Positions 35,137 through 43,376 of a stretch of DNA of 64,000 nucleotides are shown here, in pieces. Position numbers and translations under genes: made by a program. The notes under the pieces are model-generated. The model saw nothing but the letters and a program-made list of their open reading frames with translations, did no database searches and was not told the origin of the DNA. Origin of the DNA: Nocardia abscessus NBRC 100374 (lineage in GTDB: Bacteria; Actinomycetota; Actinomycetes; Mycobacteriales; Mycobacteriaceae); NCBI RefSeq assembly GCF_000308455.1, contig NZ_BAFP01000274.1:62001-126000 (forward strand), in the 5' to 3' direction. How positions within the stretch are numbered: position 1 is the stretch's first letter; the number at the start of each line of letters is the position of its first letter.

Positions 35137-36063
35137 GTGACGAATTCACACGTCGCGACATATGCAGGACCGGGCGGAAAGCCGGACTCGCCGCTGGCAG
35201 TGGTGTGGGCGGGCTTCGACCGGATGGCCGCCGAAACCCTGCCTGCTCACCCGCGCCCGATGCCGACAGCGCAGCCCGACCCCGCCACCCCGGTGCGGAC
35301 CTGGGGGCAGTTGCGCGAGCGACTGTGGCACCCGGCCACCCCGATGGCAGAGGTCGACGAGATCTGGGTGTGGCTGCTGCAACGAGTCCGCGCCAAGGAG
35401 CAGGGCGCGATGCTGGTGTGCGCTGGGCTGGCCGCGCCGATGCTGTCGCGGACCGCCAGCGAGTACGTGACCGCGAGCAGCACCGCCCGCCACGACGTCG
35501 AGTCCGAAATCCTGACCGCGTTCCTGGTCCACTTGCCGCGCGTCAGCGTGGACGAGCCGGGAGTCTGGCATCGGCTGCGTTGGGGTGCCTACCGCGCCGT
35601 CCTCAAGGCGGCAACCCGTCAGCGAACCAGCGTGACGGTGGTGGGAGACCTCGACCAGGACCTGGCCCCGCTGGGGGAGCGGGTGCGGGCGATCGGGGCC
35701 GGGCCGGGGCATCCCGAGACGGTGCTGGCCCAAGCCGTGGCCGCTGGAGTGATCTCCGCCGACGCCGCCGAACTCATCGCCGCGTCGCGGTGGGAGGGCC
35801 GGTCGCTGACCGCCTTGGCCGCTGAACGTGGTGTGTCGCTGTGGAAGTTGCGCAAGCAGCGGCCCCGCGCCGAACGCGCTCTGCTCGCATGGCTGAACGA
35901 CCGCGCTCGCGACGTCGACCCCGAGCGCACCAGCCCGGTCGAGGCGGCGGCGGTCACCGCCCTCGCACCACCGGATCGGTCACCGCGGAGAGGTCGCCGG
36001 CCGAACCGGAACTCGCCAGCCCCGGCACCGTCGAGCACCGAGCACGGGCAGGTGGCGGCATGA
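35137..36063 (+). CDS. Sigma-region-4-like HTH protein, first gene of transfer operon
   Basis: 308 residues; GTG 35137 follows a CAAGGAGATC ribosome site. The N-terminal half is helical (LRERLWHPATPMAEVDEIWV, ESEILTAFLVHLPRVSV). Near residue 210-250 there is a sigma-70 region-4-like helix-turn-helix (AELIAASRWEGRSLTALAAE, RGVSLWKLRKQRPRAERALL). The tail is Pro/Arg-rich and likely disordered. It overlaps the pilin gene by ATGA and so probably regulates or starts the VirB-type operon. Not a full sigma factor: no region 2 is evident. Confidence 0.65.
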   Translation: MTNSHVATYAGPGGKPDSPLAVVWAGFDRMAAETLPAHPRPMPTAQPDPATPVRTWGQLRERLWHPATPMAEVDEIWVWLLQRVRAKEQGAMLVCAGLAAPMLSRTASEYVTASSTARHDVESEILTAFLVHLPRVSVDEPGVWHRLRWGAYRAVLKAATRQRTSVTVVGDLDQDLAPLGERVRAIGAGPGHPETVLAQAVAAGVISADAAELIAASRWEGRSLTALAAERGVSLWKLRKQRPRAERALLAWLNDRARDVDPERTSPVEAAAVTALAPPDRSPRRGRRPNRNSPAPAPSSTEHGQVAA

Positions 36064-36449
36064 ACACCAACCAGGGACATCTCAACCACGCGACGCCACG
36101 GTCGGCTCGGCATTGGCTGCGGGTGCTTGCGGTCGCGGCCACGACCGTGGTCCTGCTGGTACCGATCGCCGGATCTGCTTCGGCGGCACCACCGCACGCC
36201 GAGGTGCTGGCCATCGCCTCGTCGTTGGGGGAGGTGATCGACAACGCCCGCAACTGGTTGGTGGGCATCCTGGCCGGGCTGGCGACATTGTTCTTGACCA
36301 TCGCCGGAGCCCGCTATCTGCTCGGCGGCGGTGACCCCAGCGAGATCGAGAAGGCCAAAACCGCCTTCCGCGCCGCGTGCCTGGGATACGCGCTGGCGAT
36401 GCTGGCACCGGTTGTTGTCGCCGTGCTCAAGTCCATCATCGGAGCCTGA
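36060..36449 (+). CDS. VirB2/TrbC-like pilin
   Basis: 129 residues. A signal peptide (LRVLAVAATTVVLLVPIAGS, cleavage near ASAAPP) is followed by two hydrophobic helices (NWLVGILAGLATLFLTIAGA and LGYALAMLAPVVVAVLKSII) joined by a short charged loop (GGGDPSEIEKAKTA). This is the layout of VirB2/TrbC pilins that form the T4SS conduit. It overlaps the regulator gene by four bases and is followed by the VirB6-like gene two bases on. Confidence 0.8.
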   Translation: MNTNQGHLNHATPRSARHWLRVLAVAATTVVLLVPIAGSASAAPPHAEVLAIASSLGEVIDNARNWLVGILAGLATLFLTIAGARYLLGGGDPSEIEKAKTAFRAACLGYALAMLAPVVVAVLKSIIGA

Positions 36450-36451
36450 CC

Positions 36452-38332
36452 GTGACCACCTCGGCCCAGGCACCCCCGGCACCCGCCCGGTTCTCACCTG
36501 TCGCGCGCATCGCTGCCGCCAGCGCAGCGGCGGTGCTCGCCGCGGTCCTGATCGCGCTCACCAGTTCCGCCGGGGCCGCCGCCCAACCCGCTACCCCGAC
36601 ACCGGCCCCGCCGGTGACCACCGCACCGGCCACACCCGCCCCGACAACCACTCCACCGACCACGACAACCCCGCGCCGGTGGGTGACACCGCCCTCGACC
36701 ACCGCCCCGACACCGGCCCCGCCGACAACGACTGCACCCGGCACGACAACGGCACCGACACCCGGCTCGGGCTCGGGTTCGGCGGAGTGCGGGGTCACCA
36801 ACATCAACGGTTGTGTGGAGAACGCGGTCGACGGGTTCTTCCGGCGCATCGTGGAGACCTCGCTCAACCCGCTACTGGAACTGCTCTCGCAAACCCTGCT
36901 CACCACACCCGAACCCGGGCAGATACCCGAGATCGGCACTCTGTGGAATCAGTCGTGGCAGATCGTGGTCGCGCTCTACGTCCTGGTCGTGATGGCCGCC
37001 GGGGCGTTGTTGATGATGCGCGAGAGCGTCCAAACCCAATGGTCGATCCGCGAACTCGCACCCCGCCTGGTGATCGGCTTCGGGGCCGGGGGATTGAGCA
37101 TGATGATCGCCACCGGCGGAATCGGTTTCGCCAACGCCCTCGCCGGTGCGCTGGCCGGAGACGGCGTCGACTCCGGCTCGGCCGCCGACGCCCTGACCGA
37201 GCTGGCGATCACCAGCAACCAGAGCCGAGGCGTGTTCGTGCTGCTGCAACTCGCGCTGTCGGTGATGCTGCTGGTGCTGCTCATCTCCTACGTCGTGCGG
37301 GTCACGATCACGATCCTGCTGATCGTGGGCGCGCCCCTGGCGTTGATGTGTCACGGGCTGCCCGGCCTCGACGGCATCGCCCGCTGGTGGTGGCGCAGCT
37401 TCGCCGCCTGCCTGGCGATCCAGGTTGTGCAATCGCTGACGTTGGTGACCGTCCTGCGGGTCCTGCTCACCCCCGGCGGCTGGCATCTATTCGGCCCCGA
37501 CGCCAACGAGATCGCCGACCTCACTGTCGCTTTGGCGTTGATGTTCGTGTTGATCAAGACGCCGATGTGGCTGTTGTCGGTGCTCGAGATCGGGCAAGGT
37601 CGCAGCTTCCTCGGGTCGATCGTGCGCGGGTTCATCGCCTACAAGACCCTCGGCATGCTCAAAGGAGCCACCTCGAGCAGTGCCCGCTCCGCCGCGTCGG
37701 GGGGATCGGCACGGCGACTTCCGCGCCCTGCCCGCGCCCCACGAGCCCCTCGCACCGCCGCCAGCAATGGGCTGCCCGATCCGTACGCGCGGGTGCGCTC
37801 GACACGGGACGGGCAGCTCATGCTGCCCCTGGAAGGAGTCCGCCGGGTCGCGCGGCAACCCAGCCCGGCACCGGCCGAGGCGACCGGCACTCCACCGCCA
37901 CGTCCCACCCGGTCGGCGCGGGGACGCCAGCTCGCCTTCGACTTCCGTGAGCCCGACCCGTACCGGGGCATCCGCCCCGGGGCCGGGGGACAGTACCCGC
38001 TCCCGATCCCGGTGCGCCGGATCCGAACATCACCACCGGCTCCCGAGCCGCCGCCGCAGCGTCCCGGTCGCCGCGCAACACCGCAACAGCTCGCCTTCGA
38101 CTTCACCGAGCCCACCCCGGCCGACCCGTACGCGCGCCTTCGCCCGACACGCAGCGGCCAGTACCCGCTGCCGTTCCCCGTCACCCGGGTCAAACCCGTC
38201 GCACCGCCACCGAACCCACCACAACCACCCGCACCGCCGCGTCCGGCAGGTCGGCAGCTGCATCTGCCCATGCCCGATCTGCCCGTGCGCCGCCGCGCGC
38301 CCCGCGCCCCGAGAGGAGGCACCCTCCAGTGA
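36452..38332 (+). CDS. VirB6/TrbL-like membrane protein with C-terminal repeats
   Basis: 626 residues, GTG start. A signal/anchor (~20-42) precedes a Thr/Pro-rich spacer (~45-115). A channel domain (~140-410) has several membrane helices (WQIVVALYVLVVMAAGALLM, LLQLALSVMLLVLLISYVVR, FVLIKTPMWLLSVLEIG) and Trp-rich WWWRSF. From ~450 the cytosolic tail has three copies of a motif, DPYARVRSTRDGQLMLPLEG, DPYRGIRPGAGGQYPLPIPV and DPYARLRPTRSGQYPLPFPV, with QLAFDF boxes between them. VirB6 proteins form the inner-membrane core of the T4SS. The repeat tail is unusual and could bind the VirB4 ATPase or DNA. It overlaps the next ATG. Confidence 0.8.
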   Translation: MTTSAQAPPAPARFSPVARIAAASAAAVLAAVLIALTSSAGAAAQPATPTPAPPVTTAPATPAPTTTPPTTTTPRRWVTPPSTTAPTPAPPTTTAPGTTTAPTPGSGSGSAECGVTNINGCVENAVDGFFRRIVETSLNPLLELLSQTLLTTPEPGQIPEIGTLWNQSWQIVVALYVLVVMAAGALLMMRESVQTQWSIRELAPRLVIGFGAGGLSMMIATGGIGFANALAGALAGDGVDSGSAADALTELAITSNQSRGVFVLLQLALSVMLLVLLISYVVRVTITILLIVGAPLALMCHGLPGLDGIARWWWRSFAACLAIQVVQSLTLVTVLRVLLTPGGWHLFGPDANEIADLTVALALMFVLIKTPMWLLSVLEIGQGRSFLGSIVRGFIAYKTLGMLKGATSSSARSAASGGSARRLPRPARAPRAPRTAASNGLPDPYARVRSTRDGQLMLPLEGVRRVARQPSPAPAEATGTPPPRPTRSARGRQLAFDFREPDPYRGIRPGAGGQYPLPIPVRRIRTSPPAPEPPPQRPGRRATPQQLAFDFTEPTPADPYARLRPTRSGQYPLPFPVTRVKPVAPPPNPPQPPAPPRPAGRQLHLPMPDLPVRRRAPRAPRGGTLQ

Positions 38333-41160
38333 GCACCATCGTGCGCATCCCCGCCGACGTCGACCGCTCCGACCGGCTGCTGGGGCCCTTCACCGCCCGC
38401 CAGCTCGTTGTCCTCGCCACCACCGCCGTACTGCTGTATTCGACCTGGGCGGCGACCCGATCCCTGCTGCCTCTGTCGGTGTTCGCCGTCGCCGCTGCCT
38501 TGGTGTTCGTCGTCGTCGCGGTCGCGGTGCTCACCCGCCGCGACGGCTTGTCGGCCGACCTGCTGCTCGTGGCCGCCATCCGTCACCGCCTCCGCCCACG
38601 CCACCTCGTCCGGACTCGCGTTCAGGTGGCCCCGAAGTGGATCTCCCGCCGTGCCACCACGACCCGGTCCCGCATGCCCGCCCCGGCAGCGTTGACAACG
38701 CAGGCGGCTCGACTGCCGGAATCGGTCACCGCCAGCGGCAGTGGTGGTGTCGGGGTGGTCGACCTCGGCGCCGACGGGCTCGCCGCCATCGCTGTCGCAG
38801 GCACCCTCAATCTGAGCTTGCGCACCCCGACCGAACAGGACAGCCTCGTCGGCCAGCTTGCTGGCTGGCTACACACTCTGCGCCAACCCGTGCAAATCCT
38901 CATCCGCTCGGCCCGCCTGGACCTGACCGAGCACATCACCGGCCTGCACGCTGCCGCCGCCCAGATGTCAGCCGACCTCGCTGCGGCAGCCCTCGACCAC
39001 GCCGATCACCTCACCGAACTGGCTGCCCGCGAGGACCCGGTGCACCGGCAGGTACTGCTGATCTGGCGCGAACAGACCGAGCCCCTGACCGCGACCGGAC
39101 TGCGGGCTCGGTTGTCCGGCCGCAGACGCGCGGGGCGGGTGCTGTCGGGTGGTGCGCGGCGGGCGGCCGAGTCCCGGTTGCTGCGCCGGATGACCGAGGC
39201 CGCCGATGTCCTTTCCCCTCTCGGGATCTCGGTGACTGCCCTCGACAACGAGGCCGCCACCGCTGTGCTGGCCAGCTGCACCAACCCAGAGAGCGTGGTG
39301 TCCGCGGCCGCCGACATCGCCGCCACAGACACGGTCATCACTACCGACCCCGACAGCCGATCACCGGATCCGTTCGCCGAGGGCCTCGACCGGTTCGCGC
39401 CGGAGTCCCTCACCATCGGTACCCGCCATCTCGAGATGGGCTCCGACTGGAGTGCGACCCTTGCGGTTACCGGCTATCCGCGCGAGGTCACGGCCGGCTG
39501 GCTCGCGCCCTTGCTGACTCACCCGGGCAGAGTCGAGGTCGCCGTGCACGTCGAGCCGATCGACCCGGCCACTGCCGCCACCCGGCTGCGCCGCCAGCAG
39601 GCCCGCCTCGAATCCTCCCGGATGCACGATCTCGGCCGGGGCCGCCTGACCGACCCACAGATCGACGTCGCCGTCGAGGATGCCACCGACCTGTCGGCGC
39701 GCGTCGCGCGCGCCGAAGCCCGGTTGTTCCGGGTCGGGGTGTATCTGACCGTGCACGCCGAGACGGAGACCGGACTGACCGAAGAGGTCGCCGCCGTCCG
39801 CGCTCTGGCGGCGAGCCTGCTCGTGGACACCTGCACCCTGTCCTACCGGGCAGCTCAAGCCTGGGTGACCACGTTGCCCCTCGGGCTCGACCTGATCCGG
39901 GTCCAGCGGACCTTCGACACCACCGCCCTCGCCGCGGCATTCCCCTTCGACTCACCCCAACTCCCTGCCGCCGACCCCGCCCAAGCCGCCCGGCCCCAGG
40001 GCGTCCTCTACGGCCGCGACGCCGCGTCGGGGTTGTTGTTCGTGGACCGGTTCGGGCCTGAGGCTCACAACCACAACCTCGTCGTCCTCGGGCGCAGCGG
40101 TGCGGGCAAGTCCTACCTGGTCAAAACCGAGATCCTACGAGCCCTCTATCGCGGGATCGAGCAGGTCGTCATCGACCCCGAAGACGAATACCGCCGCCTC
40201 GCCGAGTCCGTGGGTGGCACCCACATCCGCCTCGGCGCACCCGGGGTCCGGCTCAACCCGTTTGATCTGGAAGTCCACATGCGGCCCGACGGCCGCCGCA
40301 GCGCCCCGGCCGATGCGCTCACCCGACGCAAGTTGTTCCTACACAGGCTGATCCAGGTGCTGCTGGGGGAACAGACCGCCGCACAGCGGGCCGCCCTGGA
40401 CGCCGCGCTGGCCGCCACCTACGCCGCCGTAGGGATCACCGACGACCCCGCCACCTGGACCCGCCCCGCGCCCACGTTGAGCGGGTTGCGCGACCAGCTC
40501 GACCGGATCGGCTCGGCCGCCGCCACAGAACTGGCCGCCGGACTGCACCCCTACGTCGGCGAGGGTGCCTATGCCAGCGTGATCGACGGGCCGACCACCA
40601 CCGAGCCCGAGGGCGGATTAGTCGTGTTTTCGCTACGGGAGCTGCCCGAGGAGCTGAAAACCATTGGCAACCTGTTGGTTTTGGATGCTACGTGGCGGCG
40701 GGTGTCGAATCCGGGACAGCGGCGGCCCCGCATGGTAACCGTGGACGAGGCGTGGCTGCTACTGCGCGAGCAGGCAGGAGCACAATTCCTGTTCCGGGCA
40801 GCCAAGTCGTTCCGCAAGCATTGGGCCGGGCTCACCGTCGCGACGCAGGATTGCGCTGATGTGCTGTCGACGGAGCTGGGGCGCGCGATCGTGTCCAACG
40901 CCGCGACCCAAATCCTGCTACGGCAGGCACCTCAGGCCATCGACGAGGTCGCCACCGCCTTCCAGCTCTCCGACGGCGAGAAACAGTTCCTACTCTCCGC
41001 GGCACGGGGATCGGGGTTGCTCGCGGTCACCGGCACCGACCGGGCGGTGTTCGGGTCTCTGGCCGCGCCCGCCGAAAATGCGCTCATCACCACCAATCCC
41101 GGCGAACTCGCCGATAACGACGGCGACACCGACATTGAAATCGACGCTGCTGCACCGTGA
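38329..41160 (+). CDS. PrgI-VirB4 fusion, type IV secretion ATPase
   Basis: 943 residues. The N-terminal ~85 residues form a PrgI-like domain with two membrane helices (LVVLATTAVLLYSTWAATRS, SVFAVAAALVFVVVAVAVLT), matching VirB3. The rest is VirB4/TraE: Walker A GRSGAGKS, IDPEDEYRRLAE, GLVVFSLRELPEELKTIGNL, Walker B MVTVDEAWLLL, and FRKHWAGLTVATQDCAD. VirB4 powers pilus assembly and substrate transfer. In many Gram-positive ICEs VirB3 and VirB4 are separate; here they are one protein. It overlaps the VirB6 gene by ATGA. It ends with an acidic tail. Confidence 0.92.
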   Translation: MSTIVRIPADVDRSDRLLGPFTARQLVVLATTAVLLYSTWAATRSLLPLSVFAVAAALVFVVVAVAVLTRRDGLSADLLLVAAIRHRLRPRHLVRTRVQVAPKWISRRATTTRSRMPAPAALTTQAARLPESVTASGSGGVGVVDLGADGLAAIAVAGTLNLSLRTPTEQDSLVGQLAGWLHTLRQPVQILIRSARLDLTEHITGLHAAAAQMSADLAAAALDHADHLTELAAREDPVHRQVLLIWREQTEPLTATGLRARLSGRRRAGRVLSGGARRAAESRLLRRMTEAADVLSPLGISVTALDNEAATAVLASCTNPESVVSAAADIAATDTVITTDPDSRSPDPFAEGLDRFAPESLTIGTRHLEMGSDWSATLAVTGYPREVTAGWLAPLLTHPGRVEVAVHVEPIDPATAATRLRRQQARLESSRMHDLGRGRLTDPQIDVAVEDATDLSARVARAEARLFRVGVYLTVHAETETGLTEEVAAVRALAASLLVDTCTLSYRAAQAWVTTLPLGLDLIRVQRTFDTTALAAAFPFDSPQLPAADPAQAARPQGVLYGRDAASGLLFVDRFGPEAHNHNLVVLGRSGAGKSYLVKTEILRALYRGIEQVVIDPEDEYRRLAESVGGTHIRLGAPGVRLNPFDLEVHMRPDGRRSAPADALTRRKLFLHRLIQVLLGEQTAAQRAALDAALAATYAAVGITDDPATWTRPAPTLSGLRDQLDRIGSAAATELAAGLHPYVGEGAYASVIDGPTTTEPEGGLVVFSLRELPEELKTIGNLLVLDATWRRVSNPGQRRPRMVTVDEAWLLLREQAGAQFLFRAAKSFRKHWAGLTVATQDCADVLSTELGRAIVSNAATQILLRQAPQAIDEVATAFQLSDGEKQFLLSAARGSGLLAVTGTDRAVFGSLAAPAENALITTNPGELADNDGDTDIEIDAAAP

Positions 41161-41640
41161 CCCCCGCTCACCGACCCCCACGATCCCGAGACAGCCACGG
41201 CCCCCCCGCGGCGAACGCGACACCGATGCCGATGCGCAGGAGGAGGTGATGCTTGAGAACCGCGCAGCCTGAACCATTCGACTCTGCCCGCCCAACGAGT
41301 ATATGCCCGCCGCGTCACCGCACCGGACAACCCCGACCGCCGTCCACCCGATGGTGTCCGGTCATACGGCTGGGACGTAACCCGCCCTGAATAGGCCTCT
41401 GCCGCGATAGCAGTGGGGGTCGGCCCGGACCCACACCGGATCGGTCGGCAGGGCCTTAGACCCGTTGGAGGAGAGGGTAGTTGACGACTGTGCAGATACG
41501 GAGCGTTCATGGACCCGGATGTCCGGGCGATCCGGCCACCAGGCATAGCCCCAACCCAGACACACACCCCCATTACTGGTGGGGATAGTGCACCGCGCGC
41601 TCCCCAAATCTTGGAAAAACGAACAGACAGGACTTTCGAT
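41161..41640. other. Intergenic region between virB4 and xis
   Basis: 480 bases. A 30-codon frame (GTG 41157) overlaps the VirB4 stop but has no support. The 100 bases before xis hold no clear -35/-10 pair. Nothing else seen. Confidence 0.4.
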
Positions 41641-41865
41641 ATGGACACGGATCGTTACTTGCACCTGGACCCGACAGCCTGGTACACAACCGAGGAGGTT
41701 GCTGCGCTGCTGAAGGTGGATGCCTCCAGCCTCCGCCGCTGGCGCACCGGCCAGGCGCCGCAAGGGCCGCCGTTCGTAGCCATCTCCGATCGTGTGATCC
41801 GCTACAGCGGCGCCGACGTGATGGAGTACCTGTCGAGCAGGCGCATCGATCCGAAGGCGGCGTGA
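41641..41865 (+). CDS. xis: Excisionase / AlpA-MerR-like HTH
   Basis: 74 residues. A winged HTH (WYTTEEVAALLKVDASSLRRW, RTGQAPQGPPFV, VIRYSGADVMEYLSSRR) is the standard form of excisionases that sit before phage-type integrases. The gene overlaps the integrase start (TGATG), so both are coupled. It should steer the integrase to excision and may also regulate int. Confidence 0.9.
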   Translation: MDTDRYLHLDPTAWYTTEEVAALLKVDASSLRRWRTGQAPQGPPFVAISDRVIRYSGADVMEYLSSRRIDPKAA

Positions 41866-43130
41866 TGAGCGACCGCATCGACGCCATTCCGCTCGGGGTC
41901 GCAGTCCGAGGCTATATCGAGGTCCGAGGCAAAAGCGGGATGGTTCGGGCTCGGGTCCGCTGGACCGATCCAGTGGCCAAGGCCCGGGACACGAGGTCGA
42001 AGACGTTCGAATCCCAGGAGGAAGCCGAGAACTGGATTTCGGGGATCGAGCAGGCGGCCCTGCGCGGTGTAGATCCGAAGACCGCGACTGCGACGCTGGC
42101 CGAGTACGGGAATGCGCACTGGGATACCGCGATGCGGGGCGTGGAGCCGAAGACGCTCGATCCGTATCGGGCGGGCTGGCGGCGTCGGGTGGTGCCGACA
42201 CTGGGTCATCTGCCGGTCACCATGATCACAACCGGTTTGGCCGATCGGGCGGTGACGGGCTGGATCGCGGACGGCTGCGGAGAGTCCACGATCAAGAACA
42301 CCTTGGCAGCACTGGCGCGGGTCCTGGATCAAGCCGTGCGCGACGAAGTGATCGATCGCAACCGGGTCGACGTGAGCGGGTGGCGTCGGCAGCTGGCGCG
42401 GCGCGAGGACGAGCTCGACGATCCGCGCGCGTTGGCGTTGCCGGATTGGGCCACGCTCGAGCAGTTGATGACGGCGCTCACGGAAGCATCGGCCGGCCGA
42501 TTTCGCGGCTGGGGCGATGTGGTGATGTTCGCGGCCTGCACGGCGACCCGGATCGGGGAGGTTTCGGGTTGCAGGGTCCGGGATATCGACACCGAGCAGT
42601 GGGTGTGGACGTTGCGGCGGCAGACGACGCCGGGGCCGGGTGGATTGCAAGACAAGGGCACGAAGGGCAAGCGGTCGCGTCCGATTCCGTTGATCGAGGA
42701 GATTCGTCCGCTGATCCTCAGGCGGATCAACGAGGCGCGCGCCCGCGTTGAACGCGGCCAGGAGGAGGCGAGCGAGAAGCAGCGGCGAGAGGCGCTGTTG
42801 GATGCTCGGCTGTTCGTCGGGCCTCGGGGAGGTCGCATCCAAACGGGAGTGCTGCGGGATGCGACCCATTGGGACGAGGTTGTGACGAAGCTCGGATATG
42901 AGCATCTGCGGCGTCACGATCTCCGGCATACCGGGCTGACATGGTTCGCGGATGCCGGGGTTCCGCTGCATCGGCTTCAGCGGATCGCCGGGCACACTGA
43001 TCCCAGGATCACGCAGCGGTACCTACACCCGGATATCGCGGCATTGCAGGAGGACGGCAATCAGCTGTCGCGGCACCTGCGGGGCAAGTCTGGCCCCAGA
43101 TTGGCCCCAACTCTGCGGGCGGTACCGTAG
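41865..43130 (+). CDS. int: Phage/ICE-type tyrosine integrase
   Basis: 421 residues (ATG 41865; GTG 41862 is also possible). An arm-type binding domain (VRGKSGMVRARVRWTDP) and a core-binding domain (STIKNTLAALARVLDQAV) precede the catalytic domain with Arg in CTATRIGEVSGCRVRDID, a Lys region (LQDKGTKGKRSRPIPL), HxxR (LRRHDLRHTGLTWFA), the last His of GHTDPRITQRY and the Tyr. All residues are present. It ends 43 bases from the tRNA-Pro 3' end, with a terminator between. It integrates the element into this tRNA gene. Confidence 0.95.
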   Translation: MSDRIDAIPLGVAVRGYIEVRGKSGMVRARVRWTDPVAKARDTRSKTFESQEEAENWISGIEQAALRGVDPKTATATLAEYGNAHWDTAMRGVEPKTLDPYRAGWRRRVVPTLGHLPVTMITTGLADRAVTGWIADGCGESTIKNTLAALARVLDQAVRDEVIDRNRVDVSGWRRQLARREDELDDPRALALPDWATLEQLMTALTEASAGRFRGWGDVVMFAACTATRIGEVSGCRVRDIDTEQWVWTLRRQTTPGPGGLQDKGTKGKRSRPIPLIEEIRPLILRRINEARARVERGQEEASEKQRREALLDARLFVGPRGGRIQTGVLRDATHWDEVVTKLGYEHLRRHDLRHTGLTWFADAGVPLHRLQRIAGHTDPRITQRYLHPDIAALQEDGNQLSRHLRGKSGPRLAPTLRAVP

Positions 43131-43133
43131 GAA

Positions 43134-43167
43134 AAAATCCCCTCCGATGCAGGTCGGAGGGGATTTT
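43134..43167. terminator. Terminator between int and tRNA-Pro
   Basis: Arms 43134-43147 and 43154-43167 (AAAATCCCCTCCGA and its complement) with a 6-base loop; A run before and T run after, so it works in both directions. Confidence 0.9.
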
Positions 43168-43173
43168 TCTATG

Positions 43174-43247
43174 TCGGGCTGACAGGATTTGAACCTGCGA
43201 CCACTTGACCCCCAGTCAAGTGCGCTACCAAACTGCGCCACAGCCCG
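43174..43247 (-). tRNA. tRNA-Pro (anticodon GGG)
   Basis: 74 bases without CCA. Acceptor arms CGGGCTG and CAGCCCG pair fully with discriminator A. D arm GGCGCAGTTTGGTAGCGC, anticodon stem CTTGA/TCAAG with loop CTGGGGG (anticodon GGG), T arm with GGTTCAAATCC. The gene is intact, as expected when the element restores the tRNA 3' end after integration. Confidence 0.96.
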
Positions 43248-43376
43248 TTGCGTCCGCTGTGCGGGCGCTCGAAGAGATTACCGCACGAGGGTGGGGCGGT
43301 GCTAATCGACTGGTCAGGGTGGGTTCGGGGGTGTGTCGGCCGGAACCGGGCTGTGCTGGGTGAGAAGGCTCCGGTT

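Larger units (their letters stand above)
10972..43174. mobile_element. Integrative conjugative element at tRNA-Pro(GGG); left end not fixed
   Basis: The right end is the tRNA-Pro 3' end beside int/xis. Transfer genes present: muramidase/NlpC, replication-relaxation protein, VirD4, VirB2-, VirB6- and VirB4-like proteins. The left limit given here is only where element-type genes begin. I searched 1-11000 by eye for a copy of the tRNA 3' portion and found none, so the real left end could be farther left, even outside the window. Confidence 0.7.

Noticed and set aside
41157..41249. 30-codon frame overlapping the VirB4 stop
   Set aside because: Pro/Arg-rich random-like peptide with no ribosome site.
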